Positions 18,796 through 28,372 of a stretch of 64,000 nucleotides of DNA are shown piece by piece. The first letter of the stretch is position 1, and each line of letters opens with the position of its first letter. The stretch is from Phycisphaerales bacterium (GTDB taxonomy: Bacteria; Planctomycetota; Phycisphaerae; Phycisphaerales; UBA1924). The stretch spans positions 1 to 64,000 of the forward strand of contig JADLCX010000038.1 of the NCBI GenBank assembly GCA_020846975.1. Direction: 5' to 3'. Position numbers and translations under genes: made by a program. The notes beneath the pieces are model-generated. The model did not search any database, was not told the DNA's origin, and saw only the letters and a list, made by a program, of their open reading frames with translations.

Positions 18796-20394
18796 CTACG
18801 CCGACGGCTGCGTGTCCGGCCTCATCAGTGGGAACAGAACCACATCGCGGATCGTCCGCTGGTTCGTCAGAATCATCGTCAGCCGGTCGATGCCGACGCC
18901 CATGCCCCCCGCGGGGGGCATGCCCACCTTCAGCGCGTGGATGAAGTCGGCATCGAAGTTCCGGAACGTGCTCTCCTCGTCGTCGAGGCCCCTGAGCTGC
19001 TCTCGGAACTTCGCGGCCTGCACATCCGGGTCGTTCAGCTCGGTGTAGTGCGGCCCGATCTCCATGTGCGCGATGAACAGGTCGGCCCGCTCCGCCACCG
19101 CCGGGTTGCCCGGCTTGGGGCGCGTGAGCGGGCTGATCGCCGCGGGGTATTCGCAGATAAACGTCGGCCGCGCGGGGTCGATGGTCTTCTCGCCGAGCTC
19201 CTCGAACAGTTCGTTGATGATGAAAACATCGTCGAGTTTCGCCGCCTCGTCGGGCTTGAGGATGTGCCGCGCTACGGCCTCCCTGCGGGCGCGGGCGACA
19301 TCGCCCATCTCGAACCCGCACCCGCGCGCGAACAACTCCGCGAACGTCACGCGATCGAACGGCCGCCCATAATCGATCACCAGATCGCCGAAAGGCAACC
19401 GCAGGTCCGCGGTCTCCGCCGCCGCCCCCCGCCCTCCGCCTTCCGCCTTCACCACCCGGGCCGCCTCGCGGATCATCGACTCGGTGATCTCCATCACCGT
19501 CCCGCAGTCGCCGTATGCGTCGTACAGCTCGATCATCGTGAACTCGGGGTTGTGGTTCTTGTCCATCCCCTCGTTGCGGAAGTTGCGGTTGATCTCGAAG
19601 ACCTTGCGCATCCCGCCGACCATCAGCCTCTTCAGATAAAGCTCCGGCGCGATGCGAAGGTACAGCGGCAGGTCCATCGCGTTCATGTGCGTCGTGAACG
19701 GCCGCGCCGCCGCACCACCCGCCATGATCTGAAGCATCGGCGTCTCGACCTCGAGAAACCCGCACGACTCCAGGTGCCGCCGCAGCGTCGAGACGATCTT
19801 CGACCGCAGCCGGAAAACCTGCATGGTCTCGGGCGTTGACCACAGGTCGACGTACCGGTGGCGGTAGCGGATCTCGACATCGTGCAGCCCGGCGTGCTTC
19901 TCGGGCGGCGGCACGAGACACTTGCTCGCCGGCCGCACCGACCCCGCGCCCGCCGGCCACACGGTGATCTCGCCGGTCTTGGTCTTCATCAGCGGCCCGC
20001 TCACGACGATCAGGTCGCCCAGGTCGAGCTTCTTGGCGCACGCGAAGCCCGCCTCATCGACATCGCGCTGGCTCACCGCCACCTGCAGATCGCCCGTGTC
20101 GTCGCGCAGCGTCAACCAGATCAGTTTGCCGTTGTCGCGCAGCAGCATGATCCGCCCCGCCACCGTCACCCGCGGCCGCTTGTCCGTGTAATCCGCCGGC
20201 GGCGTCTTTCCCGCCGCGGCGTGGGCGGCGTCGGCCTCTTCCGAGTGCATCGCTCTCGCATCCGCCAACGAAACGAGGCCATCAAACCGTTGCCCGTAGG
20301 GCGCCATTCCGAGCGCAGCCACCGCATCGCGGTTGTCACGGCGCTGCTGTTCGAGGGGGTGGATGGGGGTGGATGACGTCGTATCGGCAGACAT
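18796..20394 (-). CDS. lysS: Lysyl-tRNA synthetase, class II
   Basis: 532 residues from the ATG at 20394. LysS charges tRNA-Lys in the cytoplasm. An OB-fold anticodon-binding domain (about 70-180, VTVAGRIMLLRDNGKLIWLTLRD) is followed by the class II catalytic core: motif 1 region FLEVETPMLQ, motif 2 FRNEGMDKNHNPEFTMIELY and motif 3 GMGVGIDRLTMIL. GGAAARPFTTHMNAMD is a LysS signature. A short insertion of about 20 residues (KAEGGGRGAAAETADL) lies in the catalytic domain. The gene is convergent with ompH. Confidence 0.96.
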   Translation of the reverse strand: MSADTTSSTPIHPLEQQRRDNRDAVAALGMAPYGQRFDGLVSLADARAMHSEEADAAHAAAGKTPPADYTDKRPRVTVAGRIMLLRDNGKLIWLTLRDDTGDLQVAVSQRDVDEAGFACAKKLDLGDLIVVSGPLMKTKTGEITVWPAGAGSVRPASKCLVPPPEKHAGLHDVEIRYRHRYVDLWSTPETMQVFRLRSKIVSTLRRHLESCGFLEVETPMLQIMAGGAAARPFTTHMNAMDLPLYLRIAPELYLKRLMVGGMRKVFEINRNFRNEGMDKNHNPEFTMIELYDAYGDCGTVMEITESMIREAARVVKAEGGGRGAAAETADLRLPFGDLVIDYGRPFDRVTFAELFARGCGFEMGDVARARREAVARHILKPDEAAKLDDVFIINELFEELGEKTIDPARPTFICEYPAAISPLTRPKPGNPAVAERADLFIAHMEIGPHYTELNDPDVQAAKFREQLRGLDDEESTFRNFDADFIHALKVGMPPAGGMGVGIDRLTMILTNQRTIRDVVLFPLMRPDTQPSA

Positions 20395-20528
20395 GGGGCG
20401 GATGGTAGGGAAGTTGGGTCGATGCAGTAGCCGCAAGACACTCGCAGCAATGGTGCCCATTCACCACTTTGACGGCCCGGGCTGCCACGGGCACGCGGCC
20501 ACATCCTCCGATGCCGCGCGGCGGCAAA

Positions 20529-20602
20529 ACAGCCGTAGCCGGGGGCGACAGCCCCCGGTGGGGGCACACCCAAAATCCAGAGCCCTGAAAGGGCGAAACA
20601 GC
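20529..20602 (+). repeat. REP-like repeat, left copy
   Basis: A 74-nt element containing the hairpin GCCGGGGGC-GACA-GCCCCCGG and ending GGGCGAAACAGC. The same sequence, with a few changes, recurs in inverted orientation at 21114-21187. The pair brackets the transposase gene. Confidence 0.75.
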
Positions 20603-20633
20603 CTCTTGCTCAACACGACGGCAGGAGTCGAAC

Positions 20634-21095
20634 TCACGCCCGACCAACCTCCACATCAAACTCCGCCGGATCAAACATCAGCCCGTGCCGCTCGTACAAC
20701 GCCTTCAACTCGTCAATGAACGAGAGCTTGCGGTGGTGTTCTTCCTGATTCTCGATGTACCTGCGAACATCGGCCGCGACGCTCGGGCTGACCGTGAACG
20801 CGGCATAGCTGGCCTGCCAGGCAAAGTCTCGCTGTTCCGGAAATGTCTCGTGAATGAACCGCGACGAACACGCCTTCACATCGCGCACGAAGTCCGCTAC
20901 GCAGATCGTGGGACGCAACTCCGCGAATAGATGAACGTGATCCTCGATGCCGCCCGCAATCGTCAGCGGGCACTCCATGTTGCGGCAAATGCCGGACATG
21001 TAGCGGTAGACTCGCTGGCGAATGTCCTTGCGCAGCGTCGGTTCGCGCCGGTACGTGGCGGACACGATGTGGTAGAGGAGGCGGGTGTGGGCCAT
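20634..21095 (-). CDS. REP-associated tyrosine transposase (Y1_Tnp, IS200-like)
   Basis: 153 residues, normal for the IS200/TnpA fold. The HUH motif is HVH at residues 53-55 (IEDHVHLF), and the likely catalytic tyrosine is Y113 in VRRYIENQEEHH. These enzymes cut and join single-stranded DNA at hairpins via a 5'-phosphotyrosine link. The open frame is intact with both catalytic elements, so it may be active. The flanking inverted REP-like hairpins are its probable substrates. The start ATG at 21095 is followed by MAHTRLLYHIVSATYRR, typical of the family. Confidence 0.88.
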   Translation of the reverse strand: MAHTRLLYHIVSATYRREPTLRKDIRQRVYRYMSGICRNMECPLTIAGGIEDHVHLFAELRPTICVADFVRDVKACSSRFIHETFPEQRDFAWQASYAAFTVSPSVAADVRRYIENQEEHHRKLSFIDELKALYERHGLMFDPAEFDVEVGRA

Positions 21096-21113
21096 AGGAA
21101 CATCCTACAGCGA

Positions 21114-21187
21114 GCTGTTTCGCCCTTCCAGGGCTCCGTGACCTCGTGCGCCCCACACCGGGGGCTATCGCCCCCGGCTACAGCTGT
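21114..21187 (-). repeat. REP-like repeat, right copy (inverted)
   Basis: Inverted partner of 20529-20602. Read on the minus strand it gives ACAGCTGTAGCCGGGGGCGA, the GCCCCCGG hairpin arm, then GAGCCCTGGAAGGGCGAAACAGC. The stem bases are kept while the spacer between hairpin and tail differs. Confidence 0.75.
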
Positions 21188-21267
21188 TGCGCCGCTGCGC
21201 GGCTTTCAATCCACGAGGACTCGGCAGCACGCCACGCCGTCGTTCCCGGGGATGGGTGCTCCAACGC

Positions 21268-22605
21268 TCACTCCACACCCGGCAACTCCACCCCCATCAC
21301 CAGCGTGCACGGCATCGGCGGGTACATCAGCACGCACCGGTACGCCTCGAACTGCTCGGGCTTCCAGCCCACGCGCTCGCACGCCCAATCGACGATTTCG
21401 AGGTAGTTCGGCACGTGCGCGTTCTTCAGCGCGCTCAACCCAGCACCCAGCCGCTTCACCTCGAGCCTGATCGGCAGGATGTCTCGCTCATCGCGGCTCG
21501 CCTGGCTCGTCATCATCCCGCGCAGGCCCGAATACACGCGCGACACCGGTGCGATCGTCCCGGGCGCCCACAGGTCGCGATGCACCAACAGGTCGTGCAC
21601 ACACACGCTGTACGCCGAATAGAGGTGCACCGAGAAGTGCACCCGCTTCATCCTCTCGGTCGCGAACTGCTGACCAACGTTGGCGCAATGCTGCCCGAGC
21701 ACAAAGTCCACCTCGCCCCGCAGCCCCACCGGGCTCTCCACCAGTTCCACGCGCGTCTGACCCGCATCCGGCTCGCTCGCGATCGCCCGCACCCGCGCGC
21801 TCGTGAACCGCGGCAGCATCGGCTCGATCAGCCCCGTCGCCGGATCGACCTCCACCAACGGCCTCGCCGGAAACTGGGCCGCATCCGCCTTCCGCGCCTT
21901 GGCCGAGTAGAACCCCATGCCGCTGATCACCCTCACCGCCTCGGTCCGCAACCGTCGAACCCCCATCTCGCCCGCCAGCGAAAGGTCGTCCAACCGCCCC
22001 GGCATCGACCCCGGCGCGAGGATCGCCGAGGCGAAGTACGCCCGCGTCTGAATCCCCCAGATCTCGCCGTTGGCCTGATACGCCCGACGCCGCACCGACT
22101 CCGCCGCCCGTTCGGCCGCGGCCAGCCCCTCGTGGCCCGGCTCGCCCCACTCGGCCCCCTCGCCGCGCCCACCCCGCGATTGCCGCAACAGGGTCATCAG
22201 GCTCGCCCGATCGCCCCCGTGCAGTTCCGCCAGGTCGTCAAACCGCCGGATCGCGGCCCTCGCCTCATCGAGCAGTTCGACCGACACGCCCTCACCCGCG
22301 CACGCGAGCAGGAACCCCTCTAACGCCACCGGCCCGGGTAACACCTGTAGTGGGGATCGCTCCTCGGCATCCGCGATCCGCCAAACCTGCCACGCGATCT
22401 TTCGATTCAGACCCAGCAACTTGGCCAGTTCCGCCGCGGATCGAGCTTCAGCGGGAAGGGCCCTGAGCACCGCCCCGAGAGCCAACCTCAGTGCCGACAA
22501 GGCCTTATCCGCATCGTGCCCGAAGGCATCGCGCGGAACCACCTGAATGGGTGTAGTTGTTCGGCCAGCCATTTCCCCCATACTAGCGGATTCAAGGCGC
22601 GTCAT
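21268..22605 (-). CDS. HTH-containing protein of unknown function
   Basis: 445 residues from the ATG at 22605. Near the N-terminus (about 56-78) is a helix-turn-helix-like segment, SAAELAKLLGLNRKIAWQVWR. The rest (about 90-445) is a mixed fold with no recognised domain; notable segments are NGEIWGIQTRAYFASAILAPG, QHCANVGQQFATERMKRVHF and YRCVLMYPPMPCTLVMGVELPG. The -10 at 22613-22618 ends 7 bp before this ATG, so the transcript may be leaderless; ATGs at 22581 and 22572 are alternatives. It may be a regulator of its own divergent promoter, but this is inference. Confidence 0.6.
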   Translation of the reverse strand: MTRLESASMGEMAGRTTTPIQVVPRDAFGHDADKALSALRLALGAVLRALPAEARSAAELAKLLGLNRKIAWQVWRIADAEERSPLQVLPGPVALEGFLLACAGEGVSVELLDEARAAIRRFDDLAELHGGDRASLMTLLRQSRGGRGEGAEWGEPGHEGLAAAERAAESVRRRAYQANGEIWGIQTRAYFASAILAPGSMPGRLDDLSLAGEMGVRRLRTEAVRVISGMGFYSAKARKADAAQFPARPLVEVDPATGLIEPMLPRFTSARVRAIASEPDAGQTRVELVESPVGLRGEVDFVLGQHCANVGQQFATERMKRVHFSVHLYSAYSVCVHDLLVHRDLWAPGTIAPVSRVYSGLRGMMTSQASRDERDILPIRLEVKRLGAGLSALKNAHVPNYLEIVDWACERVGWKPEQFEAYRCVLMYPPMPCTLVMGVELPGVE

Positions 22606-22612
22606 CTCCGAA

Positions 22613-22641
22613 AATATACACCAGAAACACTTGTGTTTCAA
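22613..22641 (-). promoter_or_regulatory. Sigma70-like promoter for the HTH gene, possibly leaderless
   Basis: On the minus strand, TTGAAA (22636-22641) and TATATT (22613-22618) are separated by exactly 17 bp. The ATG at 22605 begins 8 nt beyond the -10, where transcription would be expected to start. Confidence 0.6.
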
Positions 22642-22653
22642 GAAACTTGTGGT
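22624..22653. promoter_or_regulatory. Candidate operator: overlapping inverted repeats in the divergent promoter
   Basis: GAAACAC-TT-GTGTTTC (22624-22639) and GTTTC-AA-GAAAC (22635-22646) are two overlapping palindromes in an AT-rich island. They cover the -35 elements of both divergent promoters. The adjacent HTH protein is the obvious candidate ligand. Confidence 0.45.
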
Positions 22654-22658
22654 ATGAT
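22631..22658 (+). promoter_or_regulatory. Sigma70-like promoter for the tagged propeller-like gene
   Basis: TTGTGT (22631-22636) and TATGAT (22653-22658) are 16 bp apart. The -35 overlaps the palindromes and touches the minus-strand -35, so the two promoters are interleaved. The leader to the start at 22757 would be about 90 nt. Confidence 0.5.
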
Positions 22659-22756
22659 GAAACTCACTCTCGCGATTTCCGTACAACTCTTCCGGCCATC
22701 TTGTCCCCGGCCCGCATCCCGTTGATCTGACCACTCACCCGCCGCAGGAGGTCCTC

Positions 22757-24217
22757 ATGCCCCGTCCCGCCCCCTCGATGTGTGCGCTGCTCGCCGCCAA
22801 CTCTCTCTCTTCGCTCGCCCACGCCCAGAACTGCGTGCTCCAATACCGCCAGCCCGTCGCGGGCATCCTCCCAGACAGCGGAGTTGAGGGCCTGCGCGTG
22901 CTCGACCTCGGCGGCTCGCCCGAACTCTTCATCGGCGGCTCGTTCAACACCATCGGCGGCCTCCCGTTCAACAAGGTCGCCCGCTTCAATGAACTTGGAT
23001 ACCAGCCGATCGGCCAGGGCCTGCACCCGTTCGTTGACAACTTCATCGGGTGCTGCTCGAAGGCCTTCACCTTCGAGACGCTCCCTGACGGGCCCGCGGG
23101 CTCATCCACGCTCTACATCGGCGGCGACTACATCAGCGCGTGGGACACCTTCCCCAACGAGGCCCAGCTCTCGATCGCGCGCTGGCGCCCCGACACCGGC
23201 GCGTGGGAGTCTCTCGGCGGCCTGATCAACGCCGACAACTGCGCCGCCGACTGCCCGCCCCGCGTTCACGATGCCCAGGTCATCGCCACGCCACAAGGCC
23301 CCGCCCTGGTCATCGGCGGCACCTTCTCTTCCCTCGGCGCGCTCGGACCGACGCCCGTCGAGTCGAAGTATGTCGGCATGTGGCGCGGGGGCGAGTGGCA
23401 CACCATGGCCGGCGGCATGTCCGTCCAGCGCCGCGAAAACCCCGAGCCCGCGGCCGTGTTCGCCCTCGAACTCTTCGATGCCGGCGGAGGCGCGGCCCCG
23501 CAGCTCATCGCGGCCGGACACTTCACCCACGCCGGCGGTCTCCCCGCCGACAGCATCGCGCGCTGGACCGGCACGGCATGGGAACCACTCCCCGGCGGCG
23601 GCATCGGCCCCAACGGAGACGAGCCTCCGCGCGGCCAGGTCAACGCCATGACCACCTTCAACGGCCGCCTCATCGTCGGCGGCGAGTTCACGCTCGCCGG
23701 CGGCTTGCCCGTCACCAACATCGCCGCGTGGGATGGCACGCAGTGGCACGCGATGGGCGACGGCCTCGGCGTCGGCGTCGATCAGCAGGTCCGCTCGCTC
23801 GCGGTCTGGGATGATGGCTCCGGCCCCGCGCTCTACGCCGGCGGCGACTTCACCGCCTCGGGCTCAACGCCCATCGCCCACCTCGCCCGCTGGAACGGCG
23901 CGGCCTGGGAACAGGTTCTTGATGGCCTCGACAGCTCACCCTACGCCATGACCTCCTTCCGCGGCGAGCTCTTCATCGGCGGCTACTTCTCCGGCTCCGA
24001 GAGCTTCGGCTCGCCGAACCTGATCGTCCTGACCAACCTCCCCTGCTGCCCCGCCGACTTCAACAACTCCGGTGATGTCACGGTGCAGGACATCTTTGAT
24101 TTTCTCGCCGCGTACTTCTCGCAGGACCGCGATGCCGACTTCAACCAGTCCGGCAATGTCACCGTGCAGGACATCTTCGACTACCTCGCGGCGTACTTCG
24201 AGGGTTGCCCGCGCTGA
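22757..24217 (+). CDS. Secreted propeller-like protein with two dockerin-like motifs
   Basis: 486 residues; the ATG at 22757 has an AGGAGG site (22746-22751). The signal peptide is short (residues 1-23, cleaved near AHA). The body is built from about seven repeats of the type LFIGGSFNTIGGLPFNKVARFN, LIAAGHFTHAGGLPADSIARWTG and LIVGGEFTLAGGLPVTNIAAWDG, which form a beta-propeller or galactose-oxidase-like repeat fold. The C-terminus has two dockerin-like half EF-hands (ADFNNSGDVTVQDIFDFL, ADFNQSGNVTVQDIFDYL) ending YFEGCPR. No catalytic motif was found, so it may be a surface binding protein. It is divergently transcribed from the HTH gene. Confidence 0.78.
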   Translation: MPRPAPSMCALLAANSLSSLAHAQNCVLQYRQPVAGILPDSGVEGLRVLDLGGSPELFIGGSFNTIGGLPFNKVARFNELGYQPIGQGLHPFVDNFIGCCSKAFTFETLPDGPAGSSTLYIGGDYISAWDTFPNEAQLSIARWRPDTGAWESLGGLINADNCAADCPPRVHDAQVIATPQGPALVIGGTFSSLGALGPTPVESKYVGMWRGGEWHTMAGGMSVQRRENPEPAAVFALELFDAGGGAAPQLIAAGHFTHAGGLPADSIARWTGTAWEPLPGGGIGPNGDEPPRGQVNAMTTFNGRLIVGGEFTLAGGLPVTNIAAWDGTQWHAMGDGLGVGVDQQVRSLAVWDDGSGPALYAGGDFTASGSTPIAHLARWNGAAWEQVLDGLDSSPYAMTSFRGELFIGGYFSGSESFGSPNLIVLTNLPCCPADFNNSGDVTVQDIFDFLAAYFSQDRDADFNQSGNVTVQDIFDYLAAYFEGCPR

Positions 24218-24237
24218 GCCACACAAGAAACGGGGGC

Positions 24238-24940
24238 TCACGGCGGCGGAATCTCGATCCCCAGGTGATGTGCGAGCGTGGCCAGGTCGCCGAGTTCGTG
24301 GTCCGAAAGGCAAATCGTGCACTCGACCTGAATCGACCGCTCGAACGCCGGCTTCGCCGCTCGCTGATCTCCCACGCCGTACGCCGCGGTCAGCCCATGC
24401 TGCTGGCAGCGGCACCGCGGATCCTCCTCATCCACCTTGAACACGACCGGGCCGGCGCCGGCCGGTCGTGTTCGAGGGAACCCGGAGGTGTCGAACACCA
24501 GACGCGTGACCAGGTAGTTCGCCGCGCCCCAGCGGCATCTGCCACGCAAGTCCCGCCAGGGTCGCGATGTGGTGGCGCGGAAGCCGCCGCGCCAACCGCC
24601 GAGCGACTGCCACCACATCCTCGCCGCGGCGCCGCGCGTACATCGCAACCAGCAGCGAACCGAGCGCGTTGTGCTGCGCGGGTTCGTCGACCTCCCCCGC
24701 GGCTTGCTCGATCAGCGCGAGTGCGTGCGAATCAGCCAGCGCGGCATCTCACGCCGCCGCGCCGGTCTGTGCGCCGAACGGTTGGGCGAGCGTGGTGGTG
24801 AGCCAGTGGGGCGGCATGGCGTGACCCGCGGGCGCTCGGGCCGGATTGGTTCTGGAAGCACACACGGCGGCGCTCAGGGCGATCATTGTCGCGAAGAGCA
24901 CTGCTCGGATCCTGCGGGCAGCATACCCGACCGGTCGCAA
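24238..24940 (-). pseudogene. Broken secreted-protein gene downstream of moxR (internal stop plus frameshift)
   Basis: Directly after the moxR stop, a TTG (24940) opens a frame with a signal-like start (RIRAVLFATMIALSAAVCA). It reaches a TGA after FGAQTGAAA at 24749-24751, but the same frame continues sensibly (DAALADSHALALIEQAAGEV..., LLVAMYARRRGEDVVAVARRL). It then loses sense near WQMP, while another frame continues with YLVTRLVFDTSG and a Cys-containing C-terminus ending LGIEIPPP at 24238. The total length, 703 nt, is one more than a multiple of three, as expected for one nonsense plus one 1-nt frameshift. It could be a decayed gene or two sequencing errors. Function unknown. Confidence 0.55.
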
Positions 24941-26029
<1,089 letters not shown>

Positions 26030-26133
26030 GAACGAGAATCCTCCGTGACTGGGGCGGGCGGCGACCCGCCGATCCGAGGGGATGGTATCGGCAGGCCGGA
26101 CCTCGGATGCGGGGCACAGCAAAAACGAAAAGA

Positions 26134-26167
26134 GGGGCCAGCCCCGTGGTCGGTGAGGGCCGGCCCC
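26134..26167 (-). terminator. Rho-independent terminator downstream of the PDZ gene
   Basis: An 11-bp stem with one mismatch (26134-26144 with 26157-26167) and a 12-nt loop. On the minus strand it is followed by a T-rich run, CTCTTTTCGTTTTT. It would end the sigma/anti-sigma/PDZ transcript. Confidence 0.7.
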
Positions 26168-26229
26168 CTTCGTGGAGGGCTGTGGGAAGTTGGAAGGACG
26201 GAGGGGTGAGGTTCCGGCAGGAACGAACC

Positions 26230-27555
26230 TCAACTCCGCCCCTCGCGCGGAGGCGGGGCGTTCTGTTCTTGGGGATCGGGCTGCGGGAGTTTCTCGTTCA
26301 TCATCCGCTCCATCATTTTGTGGAGTTCATCCATCTGGCGGCGCATGTCCTCGAGTTGGGCGTTGCGGTCGCGCAGGACCTTCTCGCGCGCCTTGGCGGC
26401 GTCGCCCGCCGCGGCCATGGCCTCTTCGCGGGCCTGGCCGGCGGCGCGCTCGGCATCGATCAGGGCCCTGGCCCCGTGCGTGCCGTCGGGGTAGATGTGC
26501 ACGAACGGGCCGTCGCGCCAATCCTGCTGGCCGACGCGGATTCGGGCGATGATGTCCTGCAACTGGTCTTCATCCAGTCCGGCGCCCGTGAGACCCTTGA
26601 TCAGGTTCTTGTCGATCGTCGCGGCCCAGGCGTTGGGGTCGAGGTTGTTCCAGGTCGCGTTGCCGGCGATGGCGTTGACCTTGGCCTCGTCGAGCCGCTT
26701 GCGGTCGTAGGCATCGACCGTGAGGGTGACATCCTTGCGCACGCCCTTCTGGATGACACCGAGATTGACGGTGTCCCCGGCCTTTCGATCCTTGAGCGCG
26801 GCGCGGATGGCGTCGGGCGAGGCGTCGTCCTTGCCGTCGATCGAGACGATAATGTCGTAGGGCGAGAGGCCGGCCTTGCTCGCGGGCAGGCCCTCGTGCA
26901 CCGCGCTGAGCATCGTGCACGATCCTTCCTTCAGGCCCAGGTGGCCGCGGAGCGAGGAATCCGGCGTGGCCATCTGGATGCCGACCATGACCGGCGGCGG
27001 GGTTGCGGGCTGACCGGACGCGTACGCGAACGGATTGGACTTGGGCGAGATGGCGAACGCGCCGCGGCCCGGCTTGCCGAGCGTGAGCGCGCGCGGGGAC
27101 ATGGGGGCGAAGGACGCGATGTCGGGGAGATCGGGAACATCGGGCATGGACATCGAGTGCTCGTAGAGCGTCTCGCCGTTGTCGCCCTTGAGGCGGATCG
27201 TGTCGCCGTCGCGCTCGATGCGGTTATCGGGGATGGTCTTTCCATCGATCTCGGCGTGCGTAACCACGCCGTTCTTCATCTCGATCTTGACGGTGCGGCC
27301 GTTGTCGCTCGTCGAAAAGGCGTAGGAAGACTCGGACGAAGCGCCGGGCTGCGAACGCTCGACGATGGCGATGGCTTCGGGCTGTCGCGCGCGTTCGATG
27401 CCTCCGAGTTCACGCACTCCGCCCGCGAGGGCCGAGGGCGCGATAAACATGCCGGCGCCGGCCACGATGGCCAGCGTCCTGAACGACGCCACGCGGCAGG
27501 CTCGCCGCTGGGGCGATCCTTTCCCTCCACTTGTCGTGTTCAGCCTGAGGTTCAT
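26230..27555 (-). CDS. PDZ-domain secreted protein of a sigma-factor operon
   Basis: 441 residues from ATG 27555, which has AAGGAG 7 bp upstream. An N-terminal signal (around VASFRTLAIVAGAGMFIAPSALA) precedes a low-complexity region and one PDZ-like domain at about 195-285 (MVGIQM, GLPASKAGLSPYDIIVSIDGK, VNLGVIQKG). A helical coiled-coil tail (ALIDAERAAGQAREEAMAAA..., RQMDELHKMMERMMNE) ends the protein. PDZ proteins often sense envelope peptides. Its position as third gene after sigma and anti-sigma suggests an envelope-stress output or sensor, which is inference; no protease motif is present. Confidence 0.72.
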   Translation of the reverse strand: MNLRLNTTSGGKGSPQRRACRVASFRTLAIVAGAGMFIAPSALAGGVRELGGIERARQPEAIAIVERSQPGASSESSYAFSTSDNGRTVKIEMKNGVVTHAEIDGKTIPDNRIERDGDTIRLKGDNGETLYEHSMSMPDVPDLPDIASFAPMSPRALTLGKPGRGAFAISPKSNPFAYASGQPATPPPVMVGIQMATPDSSLRGHLGLKEGSCTMLSAVHEGLPASKAGLSPYDIIVSIDGKDDASPDAIRAALKDRKAGDTVNLGVIQKGVRKDVTLTVDAYDRKRLDEAKVNAIAGNATWNNLDPNAWAATIDKNLIKGLTGAGLDEDQLQDIIARIRVGQQDWRDGPFVHIYPDGTHGARALIDAERAAGQAREEAMAAAGDAAKAREKVLRDRNAQLEDMRRQMDELHKMMERMMNEKLPQPDPQEQNAPPPREGRS

Positions 27556-27621
27556 GGACAAACTCCTTTCGAGGTGTGCTTCATCTGGATGCGCGGCGGC
27601 GGGGCTTCCGTCATCGGAGAC

Positions 27622-28299
27622 TCACTGCGCCGGCCACGACACGGGCATCGGCATCGCGGCGGGCACGGGGACCGGGCGGCCGGATTCGTCGAGCCCGAGA
27701 CGGGCGACATCGGTCACGATCGCGCTCTCGACGAACTGGCGAACGTAGAACACCCGCACGCCCGGCTGACCGGATTCGAGTGTCGTCGGCTGGGTATAGA
27801 CGGGCACGCGGTTCGGGAGTTCGCCGATGACGCGCCCCTGCTTGGCGCCGATGTCGAGATAGGCGCGGGCCGCATCGTCGGATGTCCAGTTGGCCGGGAG
27901 CAGGTTCGCGGTGTTGGTCTCGCCGCCTCCGCGGAACGGGCCGTTGCCCGAGCCAAAGCCGCCGAACCACGCGAGAGCTACGGCGGCGGCCGCGGCCCAG
28001 CCGCCGAACGCGCCGAGGCGCGAGAACGTGCGCAACCGCCGCGGAGCGTGCCGGCGGTGTGTGAACAGGGCGGCGGCCTCCTGCGAGGGGAGATCGACGC
28101 GATCGGCGGCATGGAGCGCGACGCCGACGGCGAGGCTCATGGCGGCGTGGTCGCGCTGGGCCTGCGCCAGGTGCTTCCAGGCCGCGCCGGTCGGGTCGGC
28201 CTCGGCCAGGGCCGAGAAGGCCGCCCAGTCCTGTTCGCCGGCCTCGCCGTCGGCGATGCGGCTGATGAGCAGGTCGAGTTGTTCGCGGGGGTCGATCAA
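27622..28299 (-). CDS. Membrane-anchored anti-sigma factor candidate
   Basis: 225 residues. The N-terminal ~90 residues are cytoplasmic and helical (LDLLISRIADGEAGEQDWAAFSALAEADP), as in anti-sigma domains of planctomycetes. A single transmembrane helix lies near 97-114 (GAFGGWAAAAAVALAWFGGF). The rest is periplasmic, with VRVFYVRQFVESAIV near the end. It lies 73 bp downstream of the ECF sigma gene in the same orientation and 66 bp before the PDZ gene. The role is inferred from position and topology; no zinc-binding HxxxCxxC motif is present. Confidence 0.62.
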   Translation of the reverse strand: MIDPREQLDLLISRIADGEAGEQDWAAFSALAEADPTGAAWKHLAQAQRDHAAMSLAVGVALHAADRVDLPSQEAAALFTHRRHAPRRLRTFSRLGAFGGWAAAAAVALAWFGGFGSGNGPFRGGGETNTANLLPANWTSDDAARAYLDIGAKQGRVIGELPNRVPVYTQPTTLESGQPGVRVFYVRQFVESAIVTDVARLGLDESGRPVPVPAAMPMPVSWPAQ

Positions 28300-28372
28300 G
28301 GGTTCACCATGCTTGAAAAGTGGCGGGGTGTGTGGGCGAGGGGGGTCTTGGAACAGATCGAATCGAGATTCC

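Larger units (their letters stand above)
20529..21187 (-). mobile_element. RAYT element: Y1 transposase bracketed by inverted REP repeats
   Basis: An IS200-like transposase gene (20634-21095) lies between two inverted copies of a REP-type hairpin repeat. This is the known layout of REP-associated tyrosine transposases, domesticated relatives of IS200/IS605 that process REP single strands. The unit sits between lysS and an HTH gene without disrupting either. Confidence 0.75.

Noticed and set aside
20613..20640. tRNA T-arm-like sequence (GTTCGAC-type loop) on the minus strand
   Set aside because: It overlaps the end of the transposase gene, has a mismatched stem and no D-arm, anticodon arm or acceptor stem.
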